Positions 42,399 through 56,918 of a stretch of 64,000 bases of DNA are shown here, one piece after another. The notes beneath the pieces are model-generated. The model was given only the letters and a program-made list of their open reading frames with translations. It was not told the DNA's origin and did no database searches. Source of the stretch: Heterodera schachtii. Lineage: Eukaryota > Nematoda > Chromadorea > Rhabditida > Heteroderidae. The stretch covers positions 953,001-1,017,000 of the forward strand of contig SIJG01000041.1 of the NCBI GenBank assembly GCA_023374025.1. The letters are read 5' to 3'. Each line of letters begins with the position of its first letter. Positions within the stretch are counted from its first letter, which is position 1. The translations under genes and the position numbers were made by a program.

Positions 42399-44122
42399 AT
42401 GGCTGAAAAAAAGAAAAAGAGGGAAAAAAACAGTGGACGAGTGAGTTTAAGTCACACAATGCATATTTAATTGCTTTTACTTTTTAGAAGGGCACTGACG
42501 ACGGCGTTGACTCCAATAAATTAACAAAGGATGAAGACTCGGTAATTACCTAGCTTTGCTTCCTTATTACTAAAATTATTTTATTTCCAAGCTGGCTCGT
42601 TTCCTCCGATTTAATTGTCCAACAAATTCTACTATGTTTGAGGGGAATGAAGTGCATTACTTTTCCGGTATGCCCTTTCCGATTCTATTTATGCAAATTT
42701 TTATCGAAGTTTTCATTTTTGTATATGGTAAAGCCAACAAAGTGTTGTCGTTAGTTTCTGATATCAATTTCTGAATTAAGGCAGAAAAGCGATCGATGTG
42801 CTGGTCGAGTCGAAGAAATACGGCGCTACGGCCAAAACACCCAAATTTTTGAACAGCGATGCGGCCGAAGAATTCCTCCAAACTCTACTGGCAAAGGGAC
42901 TCTTTTTCAGGGCCAAGAAATTGGTGCCAAAAAAGAAGGAGAAGCCATCGTCTGATCAGCAACAAAAAGGAGAAAAAAGCGGAAGAGATGTGAGCAAATC
43001 GCCGCCGAATGCGGCGAAGGCTGAGAAGAGACAGCGAAAGGAAGCGGAGGAAGTGAGTAAGACGGAGGAGAAAGGGGAGGAGGACGAGGCAAGAGAGGAG
43101 GAAGAGGAGGAGGAGGACCAGCAGCAGGAGAAGCCGGAAGCCAACACCAAGGTAGGGGAACCCAAAAGAAGGGAAATCGGACGGAAGTCGGGTAGGAGGG
43201 GTCCAACAGTCCGGGTGTTTCGCAACTCACAGATTATTTTCCCCCTCCAAGCAATTGAATCCGTTGGACCTTGAAAAAAATAGAAATTTAATGTATTATA
43301 AAAATGTTCAGGATGAAGAAAAGCGGAGGAAAAAGAAGGTCAAACTTCTGTTCCACGACATTCAAACGCTTGACGTCAGTACGAGCGATGTGTACGTTTG
43401 GGTGTTCGACCCGACTCCGTTGTGGAAGAAATGTGTTGGCATTCTGATCGTCCTCGGCACCATCGGAGGCTGTCTGTTCCCGCTGTGGTCAGTGCTAACG
43501 AATGTCTTTTCAATTGATCGCTTTATATGCATTTTTAGGCCTGATTGGTTACGGCTTGGCATTTATTACCTTTCTGTGATTGGGATTGCCCTCTTCGGAC
43601 TTTTGCTCGGTGTCGCATTTGGTAATATTTCCATCATTCTGATGGTTAAATTCTGACTTTTTTCTTACATTCCTTCAATTTTGGCTCGGACAATTCTTTT
43701 TGGCCTCATTTGGTTGTTCACTCTGGGCCGTCATCGCCTTTGGCTTCTCCCAAATTTGCTGGAGGAGTGCGGCTTTTTCGAAAGTTTCCAACCGGCGTAC
43801 ACTTATGTAAAGCGGAATGAAACAGTTTCCTTCTGATTACAATTCAATTGCTTTTAAGGAATACGTCCCCGGTGGAGTTTTCGCGAAAAATGAGCCGAAA
43901 AATAAAAAGAAAAAAGGAGTCGAAGCGAAGAAAGACGGTCAAAAGAAAGGCGAGGAGGGACAGCAACAACAGCAGAAGGACAACGAAAGCCGAGGGGAAA
44001 AAACGACCGAAGGGAGGGACGAGGACGAAAAGACACCGTTATTAGAGCAGGAAAAGAGCGAAGAGGGTGAGAAACTGAACCAAGGGGTGGCCATGAGATA
44101 CCACGGGGAAAATTGCGTTTAG
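42399..44122 (+). CDS. sec-62: SEC62 protein translocation subunit
   Basis: ER membrane protein of the SEC61-SEC62-SEC63 post-translational translocon. Exons: 42399-42440, 42488-42541, 42592-42667, 42781-43151, 43312-43487, 43539-43621, ~43684-43806, 43859-44122. Seen: DSLARFLRFNCPTNSTMFEG, RKAIDVLVESKKYGA, a Lys/Glu-rich linker, then the two membrane segments KKCVGILIVLGTIGGCLFPLWP and LRLGIYYLSVIGIALFGLLL, followed by RTILFGLIWLFTLGRHRLWL and LPNLLEECGFFESFQPAYTY. The intron before the last motif lacks an AG acceptor. The tail is Lys/Gln/Glu-rich. An alternative last exon beginning at about 44211 (DSESVSPPPTVPLAPLPKEE) is possible. Confidence 0.92.
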
Positions 44123-44933
44123 CCGGTCCATTTTCATTGGGTCTTAAGCACCGATTTTTCTGTCCCGTCCCTTCATTTCCATTCTATTAATTTAAAAAAC
44201 CCTTTTAAGACTCAGAATCCGTTTCACCACCTCCGACTGTTCCTTTGGCTCCGTTGCCCAAAGAAGAAAATAAAACTGACTGAAACAGCCCAAATGGCAG
44301 AAAAAGCGCAAAATGAAGGCGAACGCAACTGCAGCAGCAGAAGTGAAAGTCGAAGCTCATCGAAAAAAGACGGGACAAGCGGAAGTGAAGGAGACGACGC
44401 CGAAGAAGGGACGCAAACGGGGACGGACGACAGCAACTCGTGGGAAAAACTGTCAGAAAACAGTCACCGGTCGGGCGACGGTGGCAAGAAGACATTGTAG
44501 GATATTGACTAGGGCACGTACAGCGTAGCGGAAAATTGTGATCGGTGCGAAAACTTGGCATTTATAAGCGATTCAAATTTACATATTCCGAAATTCACAA
44601 CTGTCGTTATCCACATAACAATTATATCTATTTTCTTTTATTTTCGCCTGTGGCTTTTGTGTTGTCCTTCCCCTGTATTACCACTAAATGCTTTGTATTT
44701 TCTTTTATTTCCTGTGTTTATTCTATTGACCTTTCCTATTATGGCGCTTCAAACTGTTCAAAATTGGGTGTGAGGAATGCATAAATTATGTGCTTGGGTA
44801 TTGGAAGCGATGACAACTCGTACATAGGCCTAAACTTGGGCTTGCTTGTGCCTATGCTTAGGTGTTACTTATGGCATCCGAATAAATTGGTTTTATCTGT
44901 ACATGAGCACCATTTGGTTGAATTTGGACGTGT
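44123..44933. other. SEC62 / membralin 3' intergenic region
   Basis: Convergent 3' ends. 44211-44500 has a Ser/Glu/Lys-rich open frame on the plus strand (starting MAEKAQNEGERNC at 44294) preceded by an acceptor, which may be an alternative SEC62 tail exon. The rest (44540-44930) is AT-rich and shows no gene. Confidence 0.4.
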
Positions 44934-48174
<3,241 letters not shown>

Positions 48175-49952
48175 TTCCGCCGTTTGTTGTCGCCGTTCGC
48201 CAACACTGACACTGAAAAGGGAGAGAAAGGAAAGGAATGCCGGACGAAAACAATTTGAATTTGTAAAGGGCAGAAAAAGGGAAAAAGAAACACCGACTCA
48301 TTTGGCCTCAGTTCCGCGACATTTGCTGCCATTTCTCTGTGATTTTCTCGCGTGATAATCTCAAAAGGACGAAAATTATTATTTGAAGAAGAACGGCAAA
48401 ATCAATTAACAAAGAAAGAAGGAAAAGAAAGAGACATCGGCGGATTGGGCGAAAGATAAATTTGCGGGGGGGGGGGGGGGGGAATGAATGCTTCTGCCAG
48501 CAACTCTTTTCTCCATCGCTTTCCCCCCCCCTTTTTTTTGTCTTACACATTCATTTCTTTTCCCAAAGATTTTTTTCTTTCGCACGCAAAAAAATAAAAA
48601 TAATTGACAAATTGATCAGTCATACATATCATACATATTTACAATCATAATTAGGCTAATTAAATGTTAAATGCTTTGTATGTACGTACATAAGACCATT
48701 TCTAAACCATTCTAATTCGCTGTCTTCGTGCATTTGGAGCATTTTATTGCATAAATGTGAATTTTGGAAAGAGGGATTTTCTGCTTTTTGTTCGAATTCG
48801 GGTACATTGTTCGGGATCATATAAACATGCATCAGATTCGTGATCACCGTGATCACTGATCAGCGACCCGGAAAAACCTCTGAAATGAATTTGCTTATTG
48901 GCGCCTTTTCCCTTTCTTTTGTTTTCAATTAGGGTTCGAGCCCCGCCCCCGTCACCCCCGCCCCCGCCGGGGGCGGGACAGGTTTTTTGGCCTCACCCCC
49001 GTCCCCGCCCCCGCGACTCAGACCCCCGCAACCCCCGCCCCCGTGACCTTCACCCCCGCGGGGGCGCGGGGGTGAAAAATACACCCCTAAGAATGGCATA
49101 TCGTGGAATTAAAGGCAAAAATTTATACAATTTTGAATTTTTTAACCTTCTTTTACAAATTTTTATGAAATAAAGTAAATTTGCTTATATTTTTCAAAAT
49201 ATTTGTGGTTTAGTGGTTAGTGCTTCAACATTACCAATACTTTTTGTTATGAGTTCCACACCGGTTGACGTTTTGTTTTGATTTTATTTTTTTTCTGATT
49301 AATACAGGGTTTCTTTATGTTCTTTATTTCTAAGAAATGTTCTGATCTGGGGGTAATGCCTTATTTTCATCTAAAAGAGGAAAATTTCTGAAAATTTTGG
49401 CAAAGTTCTATTAAAAATTCTTTAAATTGCCGGAAATGACTGCCTATGGCCCGCCCTGTCCACCCTAATTTTTCAATCATTGCCATTTTTCAATTGCGTA
49501 CTGAAAAGGGAAGAGAATGAATGGCGAACGTTTAGGAGAAGCGAATCTTTGAAAATTGAATTCGATTGTTTTTTTGAGAATGTTGCTGCTGGGCTTACTT
49601 ATTGTTAGTCACCGACCAATCGGCGGATGGACAAAAAAAGGGGAGGGAAAGGGGTGGTTTTGAGAAGGAAGTGGACGAATTGCAAATTGGGCCAGCAACA
49701 ATGGTCGAATGCACCTTTTGTCGATGATCCAAACCAAACTACGCTTTCTTCGCACATTCGCAACCAAAAGGAACGGCGGACGGACGGATCAGCCGATCGA
49801 TTTGATAAGCGCAAAAATCACTTCGCCCTCCGTGTTTCGTCGCTTTGAACAGTTCCCTCCCCCCCCCCCCATTTCCACCTGCTGCTCCTCCTTCTGTCCT
49901 CCTCCTCTTCCTGCAACCATTTTTTCCATCCCTTCTCCGTTTGGTGGTGAAA
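48175..49952. other. Gap with poly-G run and GC-rich insert, no supported gene
   Basis: Divergent promoter region of membralin (-) and the next plus-strand gene. A G run of about 17 lies at 48466-48482. 48940-49080 is a sharply GC-rich (CCCCCGCCCCCG) block in AT-rich surroundings. 49199-49275 resembles a degenerate tRNA promoter (see findings). Nothing coding is convincing. Confidence 0.5.
48940..49080. repeat. CCCCCGCCCCCG simple-sequence block with hairpin
   Basis: Repeated CCCCCGCCC units, with CCCCCGCCGGGGGCGGG forming a self-complementary stem and CACCCCCGCGGGGGCGCGGGG near the end. Base composition is unlike the flanks. It follows GGTTCGAGCCCC, which matches a tRNA B box. Confidence 0.7.
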
Positions 49953-50529
49953 ATGAAGCAAAATGACGACAGCACTTTTCCTTTGCCAATTGCCAAACGC
50001 TTTCTTTCCTTTTCCACACTTTTATTTGTCCTCAAAGTTGTAGCAGCAGCAGAAGCTCAAAAATCATCGAAGATTTCAGGTGATAAATGTGAAAATTCAT
50101 TTGTCTCTATGAGCAATTAAATTGCCAAATTCGGAGGCGGTTGTCAATTTGAAATTTTAAACAATTTGAAATTCCCCGTCAGACAATCGCAGCGTCACCG
50201 CCACCACCAATAGCAGCAGCAACAGTCTTTTCTTGGCATTTGAACCCGAGACAAACTCCGCCGTCAATCAGTCATTCAGTGCCAATAAAACGGAGGAACA
50301 AAACGGCGAAGGAATTGTGCCAAATGGGAAACTAAAGACGGGAAAATGGACCACGGCATTCATTCAGCTTGTGATGGTTGTGTTGGTTGTCGGCACTTTG
50401 CTGCTCTGTGCGTTTGACAGTGCCATTTACGGAATGGTCAGACACGTGCGCAGGTGGAAGACAGCCGACGGAGGAGGAGCAGAAGGAGGAGGAGGAAGAG
50501 GGGGCCGTGACGGGGGGCGACCCCCGTGA
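49953..50529 (+). CDS. Small type I membrane protein, unrecognised
   Basis: Exon 1 (49953-50079) encodes FLSFSTLLFVLKVVAAAEA, a signal peptide. Exon 2 (50183-50529), joined in phase 1, has a Ser/Asn-rich ectodomain with several N-glycosylation sites (NRS, NSS, NQS, NKT), then a membrane segment AFIQLVMVVLVVGTLLLCAF and a short basic tail (RHVRRWK). About 158 residues. The Gly/Arg tail after WKTADGGG could instead be read in an acidic frame (EEEQKEEEEEGAVTG) if another splice exists. No family recognised. Confidence 0.6.
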
Positions 50530-50979
50530 CGGAAGCGGGCGAACCCCGCGGCGATCAGACAGAACAAAAAGTGTCACTCCAATGAAGCAATTGTAAGCTT
50601 TTTGAAGAAGCCAAAGCACAATCATTTTGAAGAAAGTTTAATCGCTTACTCAATTTTCAATTTACGGAAGGAATCCCCGGATTAAATATTGGGTTTTTAG
50701 TAGTTTTTGGCACAAATTCATTTATTAGCTTATCACATTTATCAAAAATGCACAACAAACGCTTCAAGAAGATCTTTTGTTTGATTTCACATGCAAAGTG
50801 ATTGGTGGTGGTACCATTCATTCGAAAATATTTTGAGAATCGGTCGGAATTGGGGGACCAAAGAGGGAACGGAAACAAAAAGTATTGGAATAGTACCACT
50901 AATTAATTTAATAATGACTCAATTAGTGAGTGTCTAATGACTGAGTCCACCCTTTTGTCTGTTCTCTCTCTGTCCTTTT

Positions 50980-53650
50980 TCATCGTTCCGTCATCAGTGC
51001 GTTTTCTTTGCCCCCTTTCGGCGTTGGCATCAAACAAATGCCCTGCAGCGACTCGAGCAGTGTTCGCACGTCGCGCAGTCGCATGTTCAGGTGACAGCGC
51101 TCCGCGCTGAGCTTGGCGAGCTGTTCCCTGCAGAAGAGCCACTCCTGCAGTCCCTCGGCCTCGCCCAATTCCTCCGCCATTTCCGAATCAATGGCACTTT
51201 CGCGCTCCTCGAGGGAATTGCGCAAGAAACGCAAATCGAAAAGCCTTGGGAAGGAAAGAACAATGAAAGACATTTTGGGTTGAAAACAGAAAGAGAAGAC
51301 GGCACTTACAAAGAAAGAACCTTTCCACAGAAAAATTTCCTGATCCAAAATCACTCCCTCCTAATCACTTCCCCTCCCCCACTTAATTACCCCTCCTCCC
51401 CTCTCCTCCATTACTCCTCTCCCCTGATCTCATCTCATATCTCTCCCCCCCTCCCCCCTTCCCTTCACTTCCTCTAATCATCCCCCACCTCTCCTCCCTC
51501 GCGCTCTATCTTTCAATAACCCCTCCACACCCCATTCCTCCATCATTCTTCTCTCCTCTCTCCCCATCGCTCCCTACTTCCCTTTCCCTCCCTAATATCT
51601 CCCGTCTGTCCCTCCGCGCTCCCTCTCTCCCCAATCCCTCCTCCTTCAATCACCCACTTTTCCGCTCCCTCCCCTCTCCCCCACTCACTGATCCCTTAAG
51701 CATCGGCCCATCTCTTCCGTGCCATGACTCAATGCCATCCGTTCCATTTGAAAATGAATTTTCGTCTCAAGGTCGGCCAGCTTCTCCGTTTGGGTCAGCA
51801 GGTTGTTCAGTCGGCCGATCAATGCCCCGTTGTGACTGATCCGGGCGAACAGCGACATGCGAATGTTGTCGATCTCGTCCATGTCGCGGCACAGCAACTC
51901 CCGGTCCTGCTCCCGGTCCGAAATTTTCCTTCGCCAATGACTCAATTGACTGAACGGCGGACAATTAACGGGGCTTACAAATTAGCGGCAGTAACCGCAC
52001 ATATAATCGCCTCCTCTCCAACTCTTGCAATTGCTCTCCCGAATGTTTTTCCGGGTTGTCCGCTGCGAATTGGAGACTGTTCTGCAGTGAGGTGAGGGAG
52101 GGCGAAGTGCTCAGCGAAAGGGGCGGCGATTGGGCGCAAAAAGCGGTGGGAATGCGTCGGCTCGGGCATTCGGCGGGTGCCGTCCGCGCCGGCGGTGCGT
52201 CGCCCGTCCCTCGCCCTTTTTTCCCCTCTTTTTCCCTTCTCTCTTCATTTTCTTCCTCCTCCTTCCATTGCTTCCCTTCGCTATTTTCTTCAGTTTTCAG
52301 CTCATTTTTGGCATTGTTTTTCGTTGTCATTTCGTCGGCTGTGGCAACGGAAGGCGCCCAACGCAAAGACTGAAAAAGGGGGGGAGGGGGCAGTGATCGG
52401 AGCAAACCAAGCAAAAAGAGGCCAGGATAACCACCCGGACAATGGCACGGAGACTCCTCCCCCCCCCCCCCCCCCGGCGTTCCCTATAAATGCCAATTGC
52501 CAATCACTCAATCGTTTAGTTGGCCATTACCTTCCTCAAAATGTCTCCGTTGTCGTAGCCTTTGTGCTGTTCGTCTGTTCCGTTTTCGCTTGGCGTTTGG
52601 TCCGTTGGAAAGCTGCGCTTAGCCATCAGAAAGGACATCGCCAGCGAATGCTTTTTGGGCGGCAATGGTGGCGGCGTTGGCTTTGTCGTCAGTTGTGCCG
52701 TCGGAGGAGCGAATGCACTCAACGAACGGTGACGGGGCGGCACAGGCAAAGGATGGACCTTTGATTGGAACAATTGAAAATGCCAATCACATTATTGAAA
52801 TGCCAAAGTGTTAATTTGTCCCCAAATTCGGCTTTTCCCGTTTTAATCACTTGGACCGTCGGTTTTGCGAATGGAGCGGCAACAGAAGTACAAGCGAATT
52901 GCTTCTGCTGCTGCTGCGGTTGGTTATGCTGTGGCGACGGCGTTTGGTGCGAATGATCGCCAAAAACGGAGCCAATCAAAGAAAGAGGCGACGATGGCAT
53001 TGGCACTTTGTCGATTGACCCCCCGCCGCCCCCGCCCGCTGCAGCCCATGGCGACGACGGATCGGGCACAGATCGAAGGTGGGAAACGGAGGGGCAGGGA
53101 GTCGCGTGGGAGAGATCATCGGCGAAGCTGGATATTCCGATGCCGGACGAGTCGAGTCTGTTTTGGCAAAGAATGGCATCACTTTTCCGTACCCTTTTGC
53201 CACCTCCCCCCCCCCATCTTTCGCGCTTTCCCTTTGGCACTTTTGCCTTGGTAATTGTTGCAGTGCCACCCTTTGCTTCTGTGCTGTGCTCCTCCCACCT
53301 GTTCATTCGGTCGATCAGTTGGCCCAGCGACGGACTTTCTCCGGCGTCCGTCGGCTTCTCCTCTCTGTCCAAAATTGACTTATATCCGTTCTCATGGATC
53401 ACACTTCTTCCGTACGAAGATGGCATTTGCTGTTGCGCCGAAGGCACTGAAAATCCGTTGGTCAATGGAAATTGCTGCTGATTTTGTTGCTGTTGTTGAA
53501 CCCTCAAAAGGGACAATGTAAACAAATTTAATGCCGAAATTGGCCATTTCTTAAAAGGGTCACCAACTTTTGCCGAATTTTACGCTGTGCCCCGGAAGGG
53601 CTCCGATGGAGGAACACTTGGAGAGGAGAAGGGGAGGAGGAGGGGGAAGA
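50980..53650 (-). CDS. Pro/Gln-rich protein with C-terminal coiled coils, unrecognised
   Basis: Exons seen on the minus strand: near 53565-53640 (SPSGAQRKIRQK), 52830-53510 (Gln-rich VQQQQQNQQQF, then SLGQLIDRMNRWEE, SSFADDLSHA), 52530-52760 (PPLPPKKHSLAMSFLMAKRS), about 51965-52380 (acidic), 51695-51945 (SHWRRKISDREQDRELLCRD, LNNLLTQTEKLADLETKI) and 50980-51240 (SLEERESAIDSEMAEELGEA, EWLFCREQLAKLSAE). The last two exons form helical repeats reminiscent of the bMERB domain of MICAL/EHBP1 proteins, but key residues do not line up well enough to claim it. The intron 51241-51690 is a pyrimidine-rich tract. Confidence 0.55.
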
Positions 53651-54407
53651 GGAAGAGGAGGGACAATGCTGCAATTGTTGCGGGTGGTCCGAGGAATGGA
53701 GAGACATCGCCGCCGCTTGGAAATGAGTGAACTAAAAGGAAAACAATGCCGAAATAAGCACAGATAATGGCAATTGAGAAGCAAAATTAGGTGCAAAGCA
53801 CAAAAAAACAAACTGACAAATGAGAAATGAGGACGGAAAGTAAGGAAGGAAAAGGGAAAAAAGGAAAGAGCGGAGAGGGAAGAAAGGAGAGGGAACGACG
53901 AATTGAGAAGAGATGAGGAAAATGCTTGGCTTGAGTTTGGTGGAGGGGAGGCGAAGCGGGGGGGAGAGACGAGGAAGGATGAGTCAGCGGGAAATGGAAG
54001 CGAAGGAGGGAGGGAGGAGGAAGAGGGGGACGAAGAGAAGGGGTGGGGGAGAGCCGGGAGAATCGGGGGAGGAGGGGGAGGGGGGAGAGGAGGAATGCAC
54101 CCCCGCCATTTCACGGGGAGAAGACAGAAGAGGAGAGAAAAGCGGAGGGGGAAGGGAAGGAGGCGAATGAGGAGAGAGGGGGAGAAGGAAGAGATCAATA
54201 CGCAGTTGCGCCGCCGGGCAGACCGAATATTATGGTAATGGGGGGGGGGGGGGAAGGACGAATTCGTAAGAGGAAGAAGACGACGGAGGGGAGGAGAAAG
54301 GTGAATTGGAAGAGGCAAATGGGAAACAGCAGCAGCAAAAGATCAAATGGGAAAGGAACAGAAATGGAAAATAAAATTGACGAACGCAAATGGGGGCATT
54401 GCGCCGC

Positions 54408-54560
54408 TCGGCTTAATCAAATGGTGAGGGGCACCGGTCGGCTTAATCAAATGGAGGAGGGGCACCGGTCGGCTTAATCAAATGGGGAGGGGCACCGGTC
54501 GGCTTAATCAAATGGGGGAGGGGCACCGGTCGGCTTAATCAAATGGGGTCGGCTTAATCA
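54408..54560. repeat. 30-31-bp tandem repeat GGCACCGGTCGGCTTAATCA
   Basis: Five copies of CGGCTTAATCAAATGG-(A/G-run)-GGGGCACCGGT, differing only in the G run. The last copy is truncated at CGGCTTAATCACC. Confidence 0.95.
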
Positions 54561-55499
54561 CCGCAATGGCCCCGGGGCGGTGAGTGATTTTTCGCTTTTT
54601 GCTTAATCATTCGTTTTGTCCTTTTTTCTCTCTGTTCTTTGCCTTTTATGAAGCGACCAATCCAATGGAATGTGCTCAATTCCGTTGCATTTTGTCCTTT
54701 ATTTGTCAGAATTAAAAATGATCGAACGAATAAAAATAAATGAATAATTAAATAATAAATAAATAAAATTCCGTTTGAAAAGAATTACAAATGAAAAGGA
54801 CGGGCGAAGTGATCAAAAAAAGGGGGGGGGGGGGTGTTGGGAATGCATATTTATTTATTTATTCATTCATTTTCTCATTTGGGTGATTCGGACGAACGAT
54901 TGGACGATGGAAAAGGGGAGGAAATGATCGAGAGAATGGGCGCGGAATGTTTTTGTCAATTCGTCTAAACCGTCGCCGGTGGAGAGAAGCGGAAGCCCCC
55001 GGGGGGGGGGGGGATGACCTCCGTAATTTTATCACTGGGCGACCGCCGACTGTCGGTCGATGTTATCAAACAATTCACTTTCGTTTTGTTCGCCCCCGGG
55101 GGGCTGTCACATTTTCCAGCTCATTATTATTATTTATTATCACCAATTTGCCACCCAACCAACCCCTAATTAACCCCTCATTAGCCCTTCATTAGCACCC
55201 ATTTCCATTTCTTCCCACTTGCTGTTGCTTCGGCTGCGTCGTCGTCCCCTCCGTCTGTTTTGTGCTGTTGCCCCATTGTTGGAACACTTTTCGACTCGCC
55301 GCTCTGTTTTTGTTGGCATTTGTCAAAGTGTCGTCTTCGTAGTCCATTTTGTTTGTTTGATGGAATAAATTATTCTGAGATTTAATTTTCCATGAAAGTT
55401 AAAATATTTTATAACCAAAAAGTCGCCCCTGGGCAAATTCAAAACAAACGGTCAACAGACAGAAAAGAAACACAAAGAACTCAAGAGCAGGTGAAAAGG

Positions 55500-55830
55500 A
55501 CAACAAATGTGAAAGGGGAAGAAAGGGCGGGGCGAAAAGCGAGGGACAGAGGGAAAAGGGGAGACCGAACAGAGCGGAAGAGGAAAAGCGAGGGAAAAGG
55601 GGAGGAAGGGATAGAGGGAAAAAGGGAGGAAGGGACAGAGGGAAAAGGGGAGACCGGACAGAGGGGAGGAGGAAAAGCGAGGGAAAAGGGGAGGAAGGGA
55701 CAGAGGGGAAGAGGAAAAGCGAGGGAAAAGGGGAGGAAGGGACAGAGGGGAAGAGGAAAAGCGAGGGAAAAGGGGAGACCGGACAGGGAGGAGGAGGAAA
55801 AGCGAGTGACAAGGGGAAGGGGGGCGGGAC
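55500..55830. repeat. 42-bp purine tandem repeat
   Basis: Repeated units of GAGGGAAAAGGGGAGGAAGG and GACAGAGGGGAAGAGGAAAAGC, with GAGACCGGACAG variants replacing GAGGAAGGGACAG in some copies. Creates long open frames on both strands that are not genes. Confidence 0.85.
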
Positions 55831-56918
55831 ACTGGACAGAGAGGGGATTGACATAATGGGGTGACGAGGGGGGGGGGGGGTCATTCCATGGCGGCTGCAG
55901 TGAGTGAGTGGGCAGTCAGTCCCCCTCTCTCCTTCTTCCCCTCTGCTTCTTCTCCCTTTGCTTCTTTGTCCATTATCTTTCCTTTTTATTTTCCCCCCTC
56001 CGCGCGTCGGCACACAAAAGAAAGGATTTGAGAGGAAACAACGAGAAAAGGTGGGACAAACGAAGTGACCATCGGGATGAGGACAGAAAAATTCGCTGGG
56101 GTGAAAATGCGGCGGCGATCGTTCGGAAGGGAACGAACGAACGAATGGACGCGCGCAAAGTCTTCGCTTCGACCCCTCCGTCCGTCCGATCGGTGCTTCT
56201 GATCGCCGCCTCCCCCCCCCCCAACCTCAAAAGCTTTACTTTCTCTGTGTGTTCAGTTGCCCCACCCCTTCGATTTGTCCCTTTTCCCCCATTTTCTTCC
56301 CCTTGAAAAATCTTTTTTTCTTCTTTCATCGCCTCAAAAGAAAGAAACAACCGAAAAGCGCAAAAGGACTCGCCGATGGACGGTCATTCATTCGGAGCAA
56401 TTGGCGACACTCCCTCAGAATGCTCACACATTCGAAGGGTGAATGAATGAAGAATGAATGAATGAGAGGAGAAGAGAGGGACGATGGCGAAAAGTGAGCC
56501 AAATTCTCGCGCAATAGCAAAATATAAAACACAGACATAAAAAGGAGTACAAAAGAGAGAGGAGAGAGAAAGGAGGAAAAGAGGAGTTGGAGAAATAGTG
56601 TCGAGAAAAGAGAGGAATGAGAGAAAAAGGAAAAGCAACAGAAGGGGAATTAGAGAAAGAAGGAAGAGAAGAGGGAGAGGAAAGAGAGAGGGAGAAGAGC
56701 TAGGACAAACATGACAAAAAAATAAGAAATCAGCAACGAACAGAGAGGAAGCGCATCTTTTTGCATTTATTAGCAAATCAAAAAACACACGCCGTCGCGG
56801 AACAACAAAGGGATAAAAACATGGGAAAAAAAAGAAATTATAAATCGTCGACCGTATGAAAAATGAATGACCCGTCAGTTCAATGATTGTTTTTGTTACT
56901 GTCATGGCCTCTGCTGTT

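Larger units (their letters stand above)
53651..56918. other. Gap without supported gene; purine tracts and tandem repeats
   Basis: Long purine-rich plus strand at 53870-54330, a 30-bp repeat array (54408-54560), AT-rich DNA, a poly-G run at 54994-55013, a GA-rich 42-bp repeat array (55500-55830) and more purine sequence at 56430-56700. Open frames opposite these tracts (for example 253 codons at 53560-54318 minus) are compositional. Confidence 0.65.

Noticed and set aside
53560..54318. 252-codon minus-strand frame
   Set aside because: Low-complexity product of the purine-rich plus strand. The only plausible coding part is the short exon at about 53565-53640, in another frame.
55399..56013. 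204- and 154-codon frames on both strands
   Set aside because: Both derive from a 42-bp purine tandem repeat.
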